Below, one piece after another: positions 22,336-32,778 of a DNA stretch of 64,000 nt; positions within the stretch are counted from its first letter, which is position 1, and each line of letters begins with the position of its first letter. The translations under genes and the position numbers were made by a program. The notes below the pieces were generated by a model. That model was not told where the DNA came from. It searched no databases and saw only the letters and a program-made list of their open reading frames with translations. This DNA is from Linnemannia hyalina (Eukaryota; Mortierellomycota; Mortierellomycetes; Mortierellales; Mortierellaceae), in the NCBI GenBank assembly GCA_019671135.1, contig JAHRHY010000021.1:496001-560000 (forward strand), given 5' to 3'.

Positions 22336-25300
22336 GACCCTCTTTCTTGACGTCCTTTTCTACTCCCGCCTATTTACTATTCGTCTCCAGTTCTCTCTTT
22401 CCTCTCTCACGCCTTGTACGCTTCCGTAACATCAACCGGGTCTCCTTCTCCTCCATTAGCTTTCTCATCCTTTCATTGAAACCATTGATATCCTCTTCTC
22501 AGTTGCTGGTTCCCAACCTGGATCCCCTCTTTCTTCTTCTACCCACCGAACGATACCTTGTCCCACTTGACACTGCCCATTCTTGGCTCTTCCACATATT
22601 GACCCTCCTCCCTCATTCCTGCAAATTCACCTTCAGCACATCCCACTCATCCCGCCTGCACCAAACCACACTCACCCTCCCATACCCTTTTTGTATTCAC
22701 GCTCTCACACCACCAAACCCACCACTAGTACCACCACCACCATTGTCCCACCCCATCCCATCCAATCCCATCCCATATCCGTCTGTCCCTCTTTCCCTGC
22801 ATAATTGTTTACTCGGCACATACCTCGCACCGCATTGTTCCTCCTTTGTCCCTGTGGTTTCTTCTATTCCTCTCTCTTATCCTTCTCTTCGTGTTACTCT
22901 TGTCTCACCGAGCATAGACCCACAGTCATTTTCTTCTTCGCTTCCTCACACCCACAGCTACACCTTCTTCCTATCCAATCGGTTCCTTCCAATCCTTTCT
23001 CTTTCACCGCCCCTTTACCGTCTCTCTTCTTTCCCATCCAAAACCTCGCCTCCTTTTATTTCAATCCCTTCATCTTCTTTGCACACATCTCCCGTTCGGT
23101 TGCTACCCTCTGTTTCGAGTCTCTTCCTCATATTATATTCCCCCTCCCCCTTAACTCCCTATTCGTTCACGTTTGGGATCTGAGCAAAATTGTGCAAAAA
23201 AAAAGCGCCACCACTTTCCTTCTCTTGCCGTTGGCTCTCTATACTTCTCTCCCTTTCTCCCTTCGTCCAAAGGTACAGTCGTGCTCTGCTCTCAATTATG
23301 CTTTTTCAGATACATATGCCCTCTTTATATTTATACATGTTTAGTCTTCCTCTCCCGACTCCCTGTCCTTTTTTCAACGCGTCCTTTGTTGCTAACTCTC
23401 TCTTTCCTCTCTCTTCCTTACTCTCATTCATTCGTGTATCATATTAATCATCATATTCTTTCTTCACCGCCTCCCTTCACTTTCGTGGGCCATTTCCTCC
23501 CCTCCCCTTCCCACGCTCCCTTTTTTCTACACACAGTAGCATCACCCACCTACCTCGAGCCTCGTCCTGCCCTCCTTCTCTCCTACATCCTCCTATTCAC
23601 TCGACCTTCCTCCTCAAGACCGCGTTTGTCTTTGTTACTTTATTTCATCCCAACATCCGCTCTAATCCTCCGAAACGATCTCACTCTCCTTGCCCTAAGG
23701 TAAATGCAACATGCAACATGCAAAATGCTATGGGTGAAAAGTCTCGGAAGGGGACACACATGGATGAAGTAAGGGGGAAAGCTCCAGGAAGGAAAAAGAA
23801 AGGGACGGGCAGATCCCGCTTCCGCACTCGTATGGTGTCCCTGGCTTCATTTTTCTTTTCTTTACTTCCTACTCCAACCCCTCTCTCATACCACACATTT
23901 TGTCGAGCTGGCTTCTTTCGCTTCATCCAGTGGTGGTGCATCAGATAATGATTGAGAACATACTTGTGCGACATTCAGTTGAAAGGAAACGTTGGGATAG
24001 TTTTCGCTCTCTACATCCTCACTCCCCACACCTCCTTTTTTCTTGCTTTCAAATTGTATACGCATATGGCACGGTGCCATCGGACCATTGGCGGGTCCAA
24101 AAAAAAAAAAAGAGAGTTCAGGTTACAAGCCAATGGACTTTTTTGTGTGCATTGAGAAAGAGAGAGGAATTAGGGAGGCATAGGAGAGAGACTAGGGAAT
24201 GGTGCGTGCGTATGTGCGTCTGTGTTGATGTAAAGGCGAACAACAATGCATGGAAGAGAGACAAGGTGAGTGGTTGTTGCGACAATTGCAAAAAGGCATT
24301 CAACCCTCAATGCATGCAGACAACCGGCATATATCTCTTATTGAGTATTATTGGGCTCGTTTTCGTCCTACAATGGTTGCTTACACTCATGCCAATGCTC
24401 AGTCCTTGTCCTCGCTTCCTTCCCTTGACACCTCACCCTCCTTCTTGTCCTCCCCGATTCAAAGTCGCGCGTCCATCGTCATGTCGTTGCCCTTCCCGCC
24501 ATCCCCCTTTTTCGTCTTTTTTCCATCCAGCCCTTCCCTTTCCTTCCCTTCTCCCTCTCCCCTCGCACTCTCATTGTTGCTCTTATTTTGTACTCCCCCA
24601 ATCCAACTTTCATCGCCCATGCGCAATTCTCCCTGTCTAGTTCAATGCGTCGAATCTCTTCGTTCTCGGCTGTTGTTTGTGTTTGTTTGCTTTGTGTGTT
24701 GTTGGGTACATCGAACCATGCCTGCGATAAGCAAACCGTATGCGACTTTTGCTTTGCTTGCTAGCAGTCAGACCAGTCAACCACCTAAATTCATTCAAAG
24801 CATGCCCAATACGCATAAAGCATGTATCATGATGGAACACAAAGCATGCGAGGCCATGCCTATCGCTCCCCTTCCCTCCCTACTCTCTACTATCCCTCTT
24901 TTTTCCCTTCCCTCCTTCGTACTTCCTCCTTACTCCTCGTCCCCTTCTTTTTTCTTCCCCCCTCTCTCTCTCAAATCCCCATCCCCATCCCTCCCCTGCA
25001 ACATTTCAATCCTGACCCCCGAATCCCTTTTTCCTTGGAGTCTTTATTCTCTTTCTCTTTCTTTTGAACTTTGGTTGTTGCTGTTGAATGTTGTGGTGTT
25101 CCTTTTGGTGTTCTGTGGAAGGAGGGGAAAGGAAGGGGCGAGAGAGAAGGGAGAATATTGAGTAACAATTGGAAAGTACTTGAAGGCAATTGACTTATGC
25201 TGGTCCCTCTCTCTTTCTTTCATGCTGCTCTATGGCGCGAATGCCTTGTTCGGCTCTTTCGGGTTGTTGTGGGTCCATGCATTGGGTTGGTTGCACAGTA

Positions 25301-25995
25301 TATTATTACCATGTCTTGCCTACCTACTATTGGGAACAACGCCCCCTTTCTCCTTTTTGTCCTCGGATGTGAATGGGTGGTGTGTTTGCGCATTGATAGG
25401 CGATAGGTGTGTCAAATTTGGTTTTCGTTATTAAATAACGGGCCATGGTCGCCTCTTCCTTCTTCTTTTCTCCCTTTCCTTCTCTTTCTTCTTTACCATT
25501 CGTTATTCTTCAAGACCCATTCCCTCCTTCCCTTCCTTTCCCTTCCCTTCCCTTCCCTCCCCTTCCTTCCTTTTCTTTCCTTTCCTTTCCTTTCCTTTCC
25601 TTTCCTTCATCTACAAATCGGGGTGCCTCCTTCTCTCTCTCCTCTCTCTCTCTCCTCCTTCACATCCACACCGGACACGCTCTCTTTCTTTTTTCCCTAC
25701 ATATACCTCCTTCTTCTATCCTTCTTCTTTTCGTTCTTCATTCTTCTCTACACTTAATCTTCTTAATCGTTAATTACCTTTTACCATACAACTAATATCC
25801 TTAATCCTAATCTTACTCTAGAAAACTTACACCACCTACACACCTTTCAACCCTTTCCCCCCGAACCCACGGACCAATCGCTTCTACCCATTACCTAGTC
25901 AACCTTCCATTGTACTCTTACTATTATACCAACAAGTCGACCTTCAAACACCCCCTACCCTACCAACACAACTACATAGCTACATACAACACAGC
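22336..25995 (+). other. Putative long 5' leader of the kinase gene
   Basis: A strongly pyrimidine-rich plus strand from about 22340 to 23699 ends at a good donor, aag|gtaaatg (intron would start at 23700). A good acceptor with pyrimidine tract is at 25820-25821 (cttactctag). This suggests a 5' exon of about 1.3 kb, a 2.1-kb intron and a short second leader exon before the ATG at 25996. Long open frames here, such as 278 codons at 22347-23183, are low-complexity translations of C/T-rich sequence and are not listed as genes. Further C/T-rich tracts at 24380-25060 and 25440-25760 could mark alternative starts. Confidence 0.45.
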
Positions 25996-27460
25996 ATGAC
26001 CGCACTTGCCGATGTCACCTTCGACCCAACCCAGGGCCCAATGACCCCACCCCCAACACCCGTCATCCACGAATCCCAACAACAGATCGGATCTGAAGAT
26101 ACAAGCAAAATGACCGTTTCAGCACATCATCTATCCCACCACTCAATGGTACCTGAGTTTGTGTCTGCATATACCCTTGGCGATGAGCTCGGTTCTGGAG
26201 GATTCGGATTTGTTGTCTCGGCGACCCGCAACTCGGACCAAAAGGAGGTCGCGGTCAAGTTCATTTTCCGTGACAAGGTGCCTGTCCATGGTTGGGCCAA
26301 GGACCCCGAGCTGGGAGTCATCCCCATGGAGATCTATGTCCTCCGGAATGTGGCCCATGCCAACATTATTGGTTTCATGAACGTCTACCAGGATTACAAG
26401 TACTTTTATCTCGTCATGGAGTTGCACGGTACCCCCTGGTCGGCCAGTAACCCCCTATTGAACAACATGCAAGGATCGATGCTCGGCGCGATGGCTCAGG
26501 CGACCTTGAACCAGAGGAATCCCGCTGCAGCTGCCGCCACCGGATCTGCATCGACGACAAGTTCAGGATCATTCCAGGTCACATCCACATCCTCCTCTTC
26601 TTCTTCATTGAACCAACTGTCTGATGACGAGGCTCACCAACCACCAAAGTCTGCCCTCCTTGTCCGCCGCACGTCCTGTGATCTCTTTGAGTGTATCGAG
26701 CACCATTCCAAGTTCACCGAGATCCAGGCTCGTGTGATCTTCAAGCAGATTGTGGAGTGTGTCCACTACCTCAACTCCCGAGGCATTTGCCACCGCGACA
26801 TCAAGGACGAGAACATTGTTATCGACAATGACTTTCGGGTTAAGTTGATCGACTTTGGATCGGCCGTGATTATTCCCAAGCCTCAGGGCAAGCTGTTCGA
26901 TCGCTTCTATGGTACCATTAATTGTAAGTTTGCTCTTTGGTGTGTGCATTGTCGTTTCTTTGACACTTTTTTTTCTTGTGTTCCCTTTCCTCCTTCCCCT
27001 CTTCTTTTTTTCTTTCGTTCTTGCTAACCCAACCCCTTTGCACGACCATTTCGTGGGAGGGAAAGAAAGGGAACGCAATGACCTTTAATTTCTATTCGTC
27101 TCCATTGTGCCATGGTCCAACAAACTAACAAAAGCCCCCCTCGAAAATTTCGTCCCGCCCAAACCAAACCACATCATAGACGCCTCGCCTGAGATCCTGA
27201 AGGGAGAAAAGTACAGGGCCGAGTCAGCCGAGATCTGGTCGCTCGGCATCCTCCTCTACACCATCCTTTACGGCGAGGTCCCCTTCAACGACCCAGTCCA
27301 GGCTATCTCTGGTTCCTACATTCCCCCCCGTGTGAAATCCTCTGGCGAGTGTCTGCATCTGTTGAACTGGATGCTTGCCAAGAAGCCCGAACAGCGTGCG
27401 ACCATTGAGGATGTTGCCAAGCACCCTTGGATCGTCGGTGTCTCCATGCCCAATGTCTAG
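25996..27460 (+). CDS. PAS-kinase-type Ser/Thr protein kinase
   Basis: Exons 25996-26923 and 27180-27460 (intron gtaag...catag, 256 bases) encode 402 residues. The kinase domain spans about residues 59-395: glycine loop GSGGFG (66-71), Lys88 in VAVKFIF, catalytic HRDIKDEN (266-273), DFG (286-288), then YASPEILKG across the splice and IWSLGILLYTILYGEVPF. The segments GWAKDPELGVIPMEI and the KDEN form of the catalytic loop match the PAS-domain kinase group (yeast Psk1/Psk2, animal PASK), which links nutrient state to glycogen and translation control. No PAS domain is present; the N-terminus is only about 58 residues. A Ser/Ala/Asn-rich insert of about 75 residues (150-225) interrupts the domain between the hinge and the following helices. 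Confidence 0.85.
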
Positions 27461-28380
27461 ATGACCACTTCCCTTTTTTTTCCCTGTTTACTTTTCCCTG
27501 TACAATTGTTTCTTTTTATGCATTTTTTTTTCCCGTCCCGTTTCCTTATTTCTTTTTTCGCACTGTCCATTCCCTTCAATTTTGCTTAATTCTGAGACTC
27601 GTTGTTTTCTTGTACCTTTTTTTTATGGTTTGTTTGCATCTATTCTACTTGACTATACATACTTTCTTTTCTTTGTTTGCATTCAATGTTTTCTTTCTTG
27701 TCACATATCAGTCTCTATCCCCTCTCTATTCATACAACGGATGGTTCGAGGGGAAAAGAAACCTCTATCTGCCGGGCATACTTTCCTTTATACTCCCCCC
27801 CCCCCCCCCAACTCACACGACCATCAACCCAGTCTACACTCCTCTTTTTCTATCCGCCTTCCTACCTATTGTCGCACCCTTAATTCTCCCATCTTAGCCA
27901 TAATCCCTACCTTAAACCCTCTACTCGATAATATCAAATAAAGACATCAACGCGTACATCGCGTCCCCTAACAGACTCTTAAGCTCACTTTGTCTTGGAC
28001 GTCTTGCAGCCGTTGTTTTTTTTCTCACGTCGGATACATCCGCATCCGATGAGTTGTTTTCCTTTTTTATTCTTGTGCACGAAAAAAATACGAGGGAAGA
28101 AGGGAAGTATGCGTCGTCTGTTGCTAAAGGATGGAGGTTTTTTGTTTTTTGTTTTTCCATATTGTTGTTTTGAAGGAAAGAGAAAAAAGCGGTGGACCAA
28201 ATCCACAGCCCCATCTCGGGTGAGGGTTCTGTCGCTGCATCCGGTACGGTCGTATGTGTGAAGGGGAGGGAGAATTTGTGCAAGTGTTGATATGTTGCGA
28301 AAGAGTAAAGGTAGTGTTGATATTTGTGGTAGGGTAGAAAGGAAAAGAGTCGCCGGCCAGCAGTTTCTCGCTGCTTGACT
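27461..28380. other. Convergent intergenic region
   Basis: 920 bases between the stop codons of the kinase (+) and the F-box/XPA-like gene (-). The first half is T-rich and pyrimidine-rich, consistent with the kinase 3' untranslated region. No gene is seen. Confidence 0.5.
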
Positions 28381-30288
28381 TTAGGCAACAGTGACGGTTG
28401 TGTCCATTACGGGAGGGAGAACCGCCGCCATCGAGGAAGAAGATCCCGCTTCTGTTAATCGCATAGCCCCAACCTCTGCTCCAGCAGCAGCCTCGGTGGA
28501 CGACGCACAAGAAAGCTGGAGGGCGTCATAGACACCAGCCTCAAAGTACTGGACAATCTTCTTGATCTCCTCCCGCGTCGAAGCATTCGTGTTGAGAGCA
28601 AACCTGAGTGTATCGATCCACTCGTGGCCAGGCGTCACCGACCTGTAGTCGATCACCTGCGGAGGCTCGCCCGCCGCAATTCGTCTCTCAGCCTCGGCAA
28701 TCGCCTCGACGACCAGTGCCTTTCGCTGAGGCTTCTGAAGTATCTTGACCCACCTCTGGATGTCGTCGTCATATGTAGCCAGGGCAGCCGCTTGCGTCAT
28801 GGGCACCTTGCCTTTGGTCGACGACGTGTCCTTGTTCTTCTCCGTCTTCGTCTTGCCCGTACTCTGAACCACACGCGTCTGTAACCCCTGGGCACGTTCC
28901 TTGGCATCCGCCCGTCGAGCCTTGGCCACCTCGCGACTGACAGCCTGAATCCCAATCCAACCGCCATGAACCTCCAGCGATAGCTTCTGCACCTTCCGCT
29001 CCAGATACAACTTCATTGGGGGCGCATTCCTGTAATGTGGGTTCCGCTTCGTCACACAGCTCAGCGACAAGAGATCCTCAGTCGTCAGGTGGAACATCGA
29101 ACAAGCGTCAGTCTTGGTAATCCTGACGTCGCGCTCAGAGATATACTCTCCATAGTGGTTCATCACGTTCTTGCGAAGCTCAATCTTCTCGGGATGTTTC
29201 TTGTAATAGCGACACCGACAGTTCCGACAGAGCATTCGCTTCTCGTTCGCCAGCTCAGCAATCTCGACGGGCAGGGGGATGTTGGACCCCTTGCCGTTGC
29301 TCATCATCAGACAGCGTTCGCAGACCCAGTACGACTGTGAGCAGACCAGGCTCATGTGCGTCGGATACTTTTTCTTGGGGTTGCCTAGTGAACCGTTGGT
29401 GCAGATATCGCGCCAGACTTGCAACGACTGTGTTCCCTCCAACCAGCTCTTGGAAACAGATGAGGCCTTGGTGATTTGGGAGAGGGAAAGGTACGACATC
29501 ACTTCCTGCCAGAGCTCTGTGGGGAGAACCGAGTAGGGGTCCGACCTGTTGATGACAACGGCATTTGGAGGTTCGACAGCTCCAGCAGCTCCAGTTTTCT
29601 TGCCCCTCATCGTCTTACGCTTCTTGGTGATGGGTCCAACCTGTGTCAATGAAGCAGTCCCTGATCCTTCGCTATTGCCATCAGTACCATCATCCTCCGG
29701 ATCAGCTTTGCGCTTCTTCCGTCCCGCAGATGCAGTCGACGTCGTCGTGTCGCCGTCCTCCTTCATGACCCCCCTTGCGCGCTTAGTCTTGACCTTGGGC
29801 TCCATTTCCTCTGCTCCTACTTCTGCTCTCGATGATGTGTCGTTTTTGCTATTCTTAGCGCGCTTGGCTCTCGGTTTAGCCTCCTCCTTTGGTGTTGTTG
29901 ACTCGTCTTTGACCTTCTTCACAGCTTTGGCCTTCGATTTCGCCTCCTTCTCCTTTGCTGCTGTTTCAATAGCCTTGGTCGTTGCCTTTGTCGTAGCTCG
30001 AACCTTCTTGGGTGCGCTTGTTGTTGTTGCCGTGGTGGTGGCTGTCTTGCGGGCGGATTTCGGTTTCTTGGTCTTTGACTGAGCTGCTGGTCCAGCCATG
30101 ACAGTGTCCGCAGGTTCTGCTTTAGGACCAATGGCAGCTGTCTTCTTCCTTCCAGAGGTGGTCTTCCTGGCAGTGGGTGCTGGAGCAGCGGTCTCGGCAG
30201 CGATCTGAGTGGCAGTAGCGGATTCTGCTTCCTCCTGTGCGTCGGTCGCTTTTTGTTCGAGGCGGCGGGATCTCCGAATGGTCGCCAT
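28381..30288 (-). CDS. F-box protein with XPA-like zinc/DNA-binding domain
   Basis: One exon, 635 residues. Residues 1-240 are Ala/Thr/Lys-rich and very basic, with several nuclear-localisation-like clusters (KKRKA, TKKRKTMRGKK). The F-box is at about 250-295 (YSVLPTELWQEVMSYLSLSQ). A possible zinc site follows: C323-x2-C326 and C354-x2-C357. Residues about 345-443, with TKTDACSMFHLTTEDL, RNPHYRNAPPMKLYLE and the ending SLEVHGG, resemble the XPA/Rad14 C-terminal DNA-binding fold. The C-terminal third is charged and Ala/Ser-rich. XPA recognises DNA damage in nucleotide excision repair; a role joining ubiquitin ligase function to DNA binding is inference. The XPA resemblance is by motif only. 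It is convergent with the kinase gene. Confidence 0.8.
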   Translation of the reverse strand: MATIRRSRRLEQKATDAQEEAESATATQIAAETAAPAPTARKTTSGRKKTAAIGPKAEPADTVMAGPAAQSKTKKPKSARKTATTTATTTSAPKKVRATTKATTKAIETAAKEKEAKSKAKAVKKVKDESTTPKEEAKPRAKRAKNSKNDTSSRAEVGAEEMEPKVKTKRARGVMKEDGDTTTSTASAGRKKRKADPEDDGTDGNSEGSGTASLTQVGPITKKRKTMRGKKTGAAGAVEPPNAVVINRSDPYSVLPTELWQEVMSYLSLSQITKASSVSKSWLEGTQSLQVWRDICTNGSLGNPKKKYPTHMSLVCSQSYWVCERCLMMSNGKGSNIPLPVEIAELANEKRMLCRNCRCRYYKKHPEKIELRKNVMNHYGEYISERDVRITKTDACSMFHLTTEDLLSLSCVTKRNPHYRNAPPMKLYLERKVQKLSLEVHGGWIGIQAVSREVAKARRADAKERAQGLQTRVVQSTGKTKTEKNKDTSSTKGKVPMTQAAALATYDDDIQRWVKILQKPQRKALVVEAIAEAERRIAAGEPPQVIDYRSVTPGHEWIDTLRFALNTNASTREEIKKIVQYFEAGVYDALQLSCASSTEAAAGAEVGAMRLTEAGSSSSMAAVLPPVMDTTVTVA

Positions 30289-30929
30289 TATGTGTTCTTA
30301 AGTAGTTTTGAATTTTGTTGATTACGCGCTTGTTTTTTTTTTTTTTTTTTTTTGTAATTGTGTGTGTTGTGTTGGGTGGAGTCGTTTGTGTGTCGCGTGT
30401 CGTTGGTGATGGGTGAAGAGACGCACGGCACTGGAGGGAGATGGTGTGACACTGGAGGGAGATGGTTTGAAACTGGAGGGAGATGGTTTGACACTGGAGG
30501 GAGATGGTGTGATACTGGAAGGAGATGGTGTGGCACTGGAGGGAGATGGTGTGTGGTGGTTGTCTTGACTGGGGTGGATTCCCAGTTTGGTGTGTTGGAT
30601 GAAGACAAAAGGAGGAAGGAGGAGAGAAAAAACAACGTGCGGGTTTTTGTAGGGTGTTTTTTTTTGTCAGGCGGGGTCAGTGTGGCTTGCAAACATGATG
30701 TTCGTCACATTCACCTCATTTGATATCACCGTGATCTGGACAGGCAATCAGGCAGTAGAAAAGCGACAACCATTGGTGATTGACGGCTCTCTAACAGTGT
30801 GCTTTCTGAGTTAATCCATGCTGAACGAACAACTCAATACAAAGAGACGCATCTCTCTCACCCTCTTTACATTCAGTGAAAGAAATAAGTAAGGCGGCCC
30901 CTTCGCTCTGCTGTTCTCCTGTTTGCTGG
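30289..30929. other. Upstream region of F-box/XPA-like gene
   Basis: Contains a poly-T run (30333-30353) and the 21-bp tandem repeat just upstream of the start codon. No separate gene was recognised; the 121-codon open frame over the repeat is a translation of the tandem units. Confidence 0.5.
30429..30554 (+). repeat. 21-bp minisatellite, 6 copies
   Basis: The unit is cactggagggagatggtgtg plus a, repeated six times without spacers (126 bases), with one to three changes between units. Because 21 is a multiple of three, either strand reads as a heptad peptide repeat (TGGRWCD on plus, HHLPPVS on minus). It starts 141 bases before the F-box/XPA-like start codon, so it is probably promoter or leader. 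Confidence 0.9.
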
Positions 30930-31770
30930 ATCAAACTGCTCGAAAGAGCTGTGGGCCTATCCGCGGACACGTTCTGGATGTGAGGATCACCTGTTCCTAC
31001 GAAATGCATCCTTGGTGTTGAGGATTGAAGATGCAGGTCCAGTCGGCTCAGCTCTTTACATGGTTCTCATGGCTAATTGGGTTAACCAAATGTAAAAAAA
31101 GTATAATCTGACCATGCGCACAGTCGAACCACGAGTCCTTTACTTTCCCGCAGGTGATGCATGTATACACGATCGACGCATTGGCCCTACTTATTTTCTT
31201 GCTCCCTTGTCTACCATAATACTGACAATGGCCAGATTGTTATGATTTTTCTTGCTCTCTGCTTTTCAATTGTCTCTCGCATCACTTCTTTCCTTGTTCT
31301 TCCAAAACGTTAGTATGGGCCTATCTGACGCAGGACGTTACCAAGAACTTTGTTGAGCTTGCCAAACGAGGGTCCTACGACTATACAATCTTCTTCCAAG
31401 TGGCCAAGGTACTATTAAAGAGGAAGTGATGAAAATGAGGAAAACTCTACCGAGAATATGGCGAACGTTATTCAAGGCTATCTTCTCAACCAGGAACACC
31501 CAGATTAACTGCAGCCACTTGCCAGTAATGGTTCCTTTCCCAAGAAATTCAAACGCGATGATGAACCCAGCTCCAGCTCCAGCAACGCCGCGACCACAGC
31601 CACCGCCGTCACCTTTTCTACCTCCTCCGGAAGTACCACCAGTGGAACGAAGAGGCGCCGCAAGAGGACAGCGACTACCACGAATGCGGATTGAGAGCGG
31701 CGTGGAAAAGTGTTCAAGACTTAGGCTAGTTAACCTCAACATGTTCGTAAGTATGCATTAGTGCTAGTGG
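30930..31770 (+). repeat. Dispersed repeat modules B+C
   Basis: Module B (about 30930-31200) shares cgaaagagctgtgggcc and atctgaccatgcgcacagtc with other copies. Module C (about 31310-31770) matches 62300-62790. Module C includes a cyclophilin-like fragment and a Ser/Thr-rich coding fragment. An F-box/LRR gene follows, as it does after the copy at 61545-62830. Confidence 0.75.
31310..31691 (+). pseudogene. Cyclophilin-like gene fragment with Ser/Thr-rich basic tail
   Basis: One frame reads DVTKNFVELAKRGSYDYTIF, close to the cyclophilin segment that in family members reads like KNFVELARRGYYDxTIFHR. Here the His-Arg of the active site is replaced (FFQ). Downstream, near 31541-31691, a frame reads KRDDEPSSSSSNAAT and ends in TKRRRKRTATTTNAD before a stop. 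No frame joins them. The second copy at 62310-62670 is more decayed, with an in-frame stop. These are remnants, not a working isomerase. Confidence 0.55.
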
Positions 31771-32778
31771 AGCGCAGTGGATGCTATGATGACTCGCTTC
31801 CATGACAAAATTATCCCTTCGTTTGTCTTTTTTTTTTTTTTTTTTTTTTTTTGGCGTACTGCTCCATGTACCACCATATGTCAACGATCAGAAAAGGAGT
31901 GGATTTTTTGTGGGGCTCCGGGAATCGAATACTGGGTTTGGGGCCTTTGTTTTTGTTTTCATTTGCTCTTCAGATCCATTGGTATCAAGTGTGTGAGTCG
32001 GCTTGGGCCTGCTCATTACTGGATCGACCGTCAATTGCTATGGCATCTTGTGAAAGTCGCGGAAGCAATGACGAGTCTTGCCTATACAAAGAGGGACTTG
32101 ACAAGTCTCGTTACCGTCTTGCCCTTCCTTGATTGAGCCACAGCCTCAGGAGTCTCCTGGGTGGCAGAAGCGACGGCAACTTGAACGTCAGCAACGTCAA
32201 AGGAATGAAAGAACTTGAGTTTAGGGTTCATGAATGGGTTGGGCGAAGTTGAGTAAGATGAAAAAAGTCAATTAAATCAAGAGAAAGAGAGAATAAAGGT
32301 CAATTTCGGGCGAATGAACGTAATGAGACAACCGTGAGAACTCTCAACACTACGTAAAAAAGGATGCAGCGTCGTTTTCGTTAGATGACAGAGTCCTAAC
32401 CCATTTTTATGTAAACCTCATTAAAGTGAATAATAGGAAAAAAAATTACATCCTTGACAAACAAAGGGATAGTGTCCATTGTCGACCAATCCATTTTGCC
32501 ACTCCTTTCTGCGCCTCCACTTGTTAAATATCCCTCACTCCCTGTACAATAAAACAGCATCTTTCCTTAGCTTTCTCCCTTCTTCCTTGTCCTTCTTGCT
32601 CCCCTTCTTGTTCGCCTTTTCGCTCCCCTTCTCGCTCCCCTTCTCGCTCCCCTTCTTGCTCCTCTTCCTCCCTTCCCCTTCTTGTTCCTTCACTTATCAT
32701 TATCGCACTGCCCTCATCACCCTCGTCATCCTCGTCATCCCCGTCAATCCCGTCGCCCTCTTCATTTTTTTGACAACA
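31771..32778. other. Upstream region of right F-box/LRR gene
   Basis: Contains a poly-T run (31828-31852) and, at about 32585-32680, a short C/T-rich tandem (unit near cgctccccttct) in the gene's leader. No separate gene was recognised. Confidence 0.5.

Noticed and set aside
22347..23183. 278-codon frame
   Set aside because: A Ser/Leu/Pro/Phe-only translation of C/T-rich DNA just after a TATA box, with no domain. It fits a transcript leader better than a protein.
24250..25161. 303-codon frame
   Set aside because: Same low-complexity pyrimidine-rich translation, without recognisable domain or start context.
31100..31200. tRNA-like sequence in repeat module B
   Set aside because: A short gtcgaaccacgagtcc stretch recalls a T-arm, but no acceptor or anticodon arms can be folded, and other copies differ.
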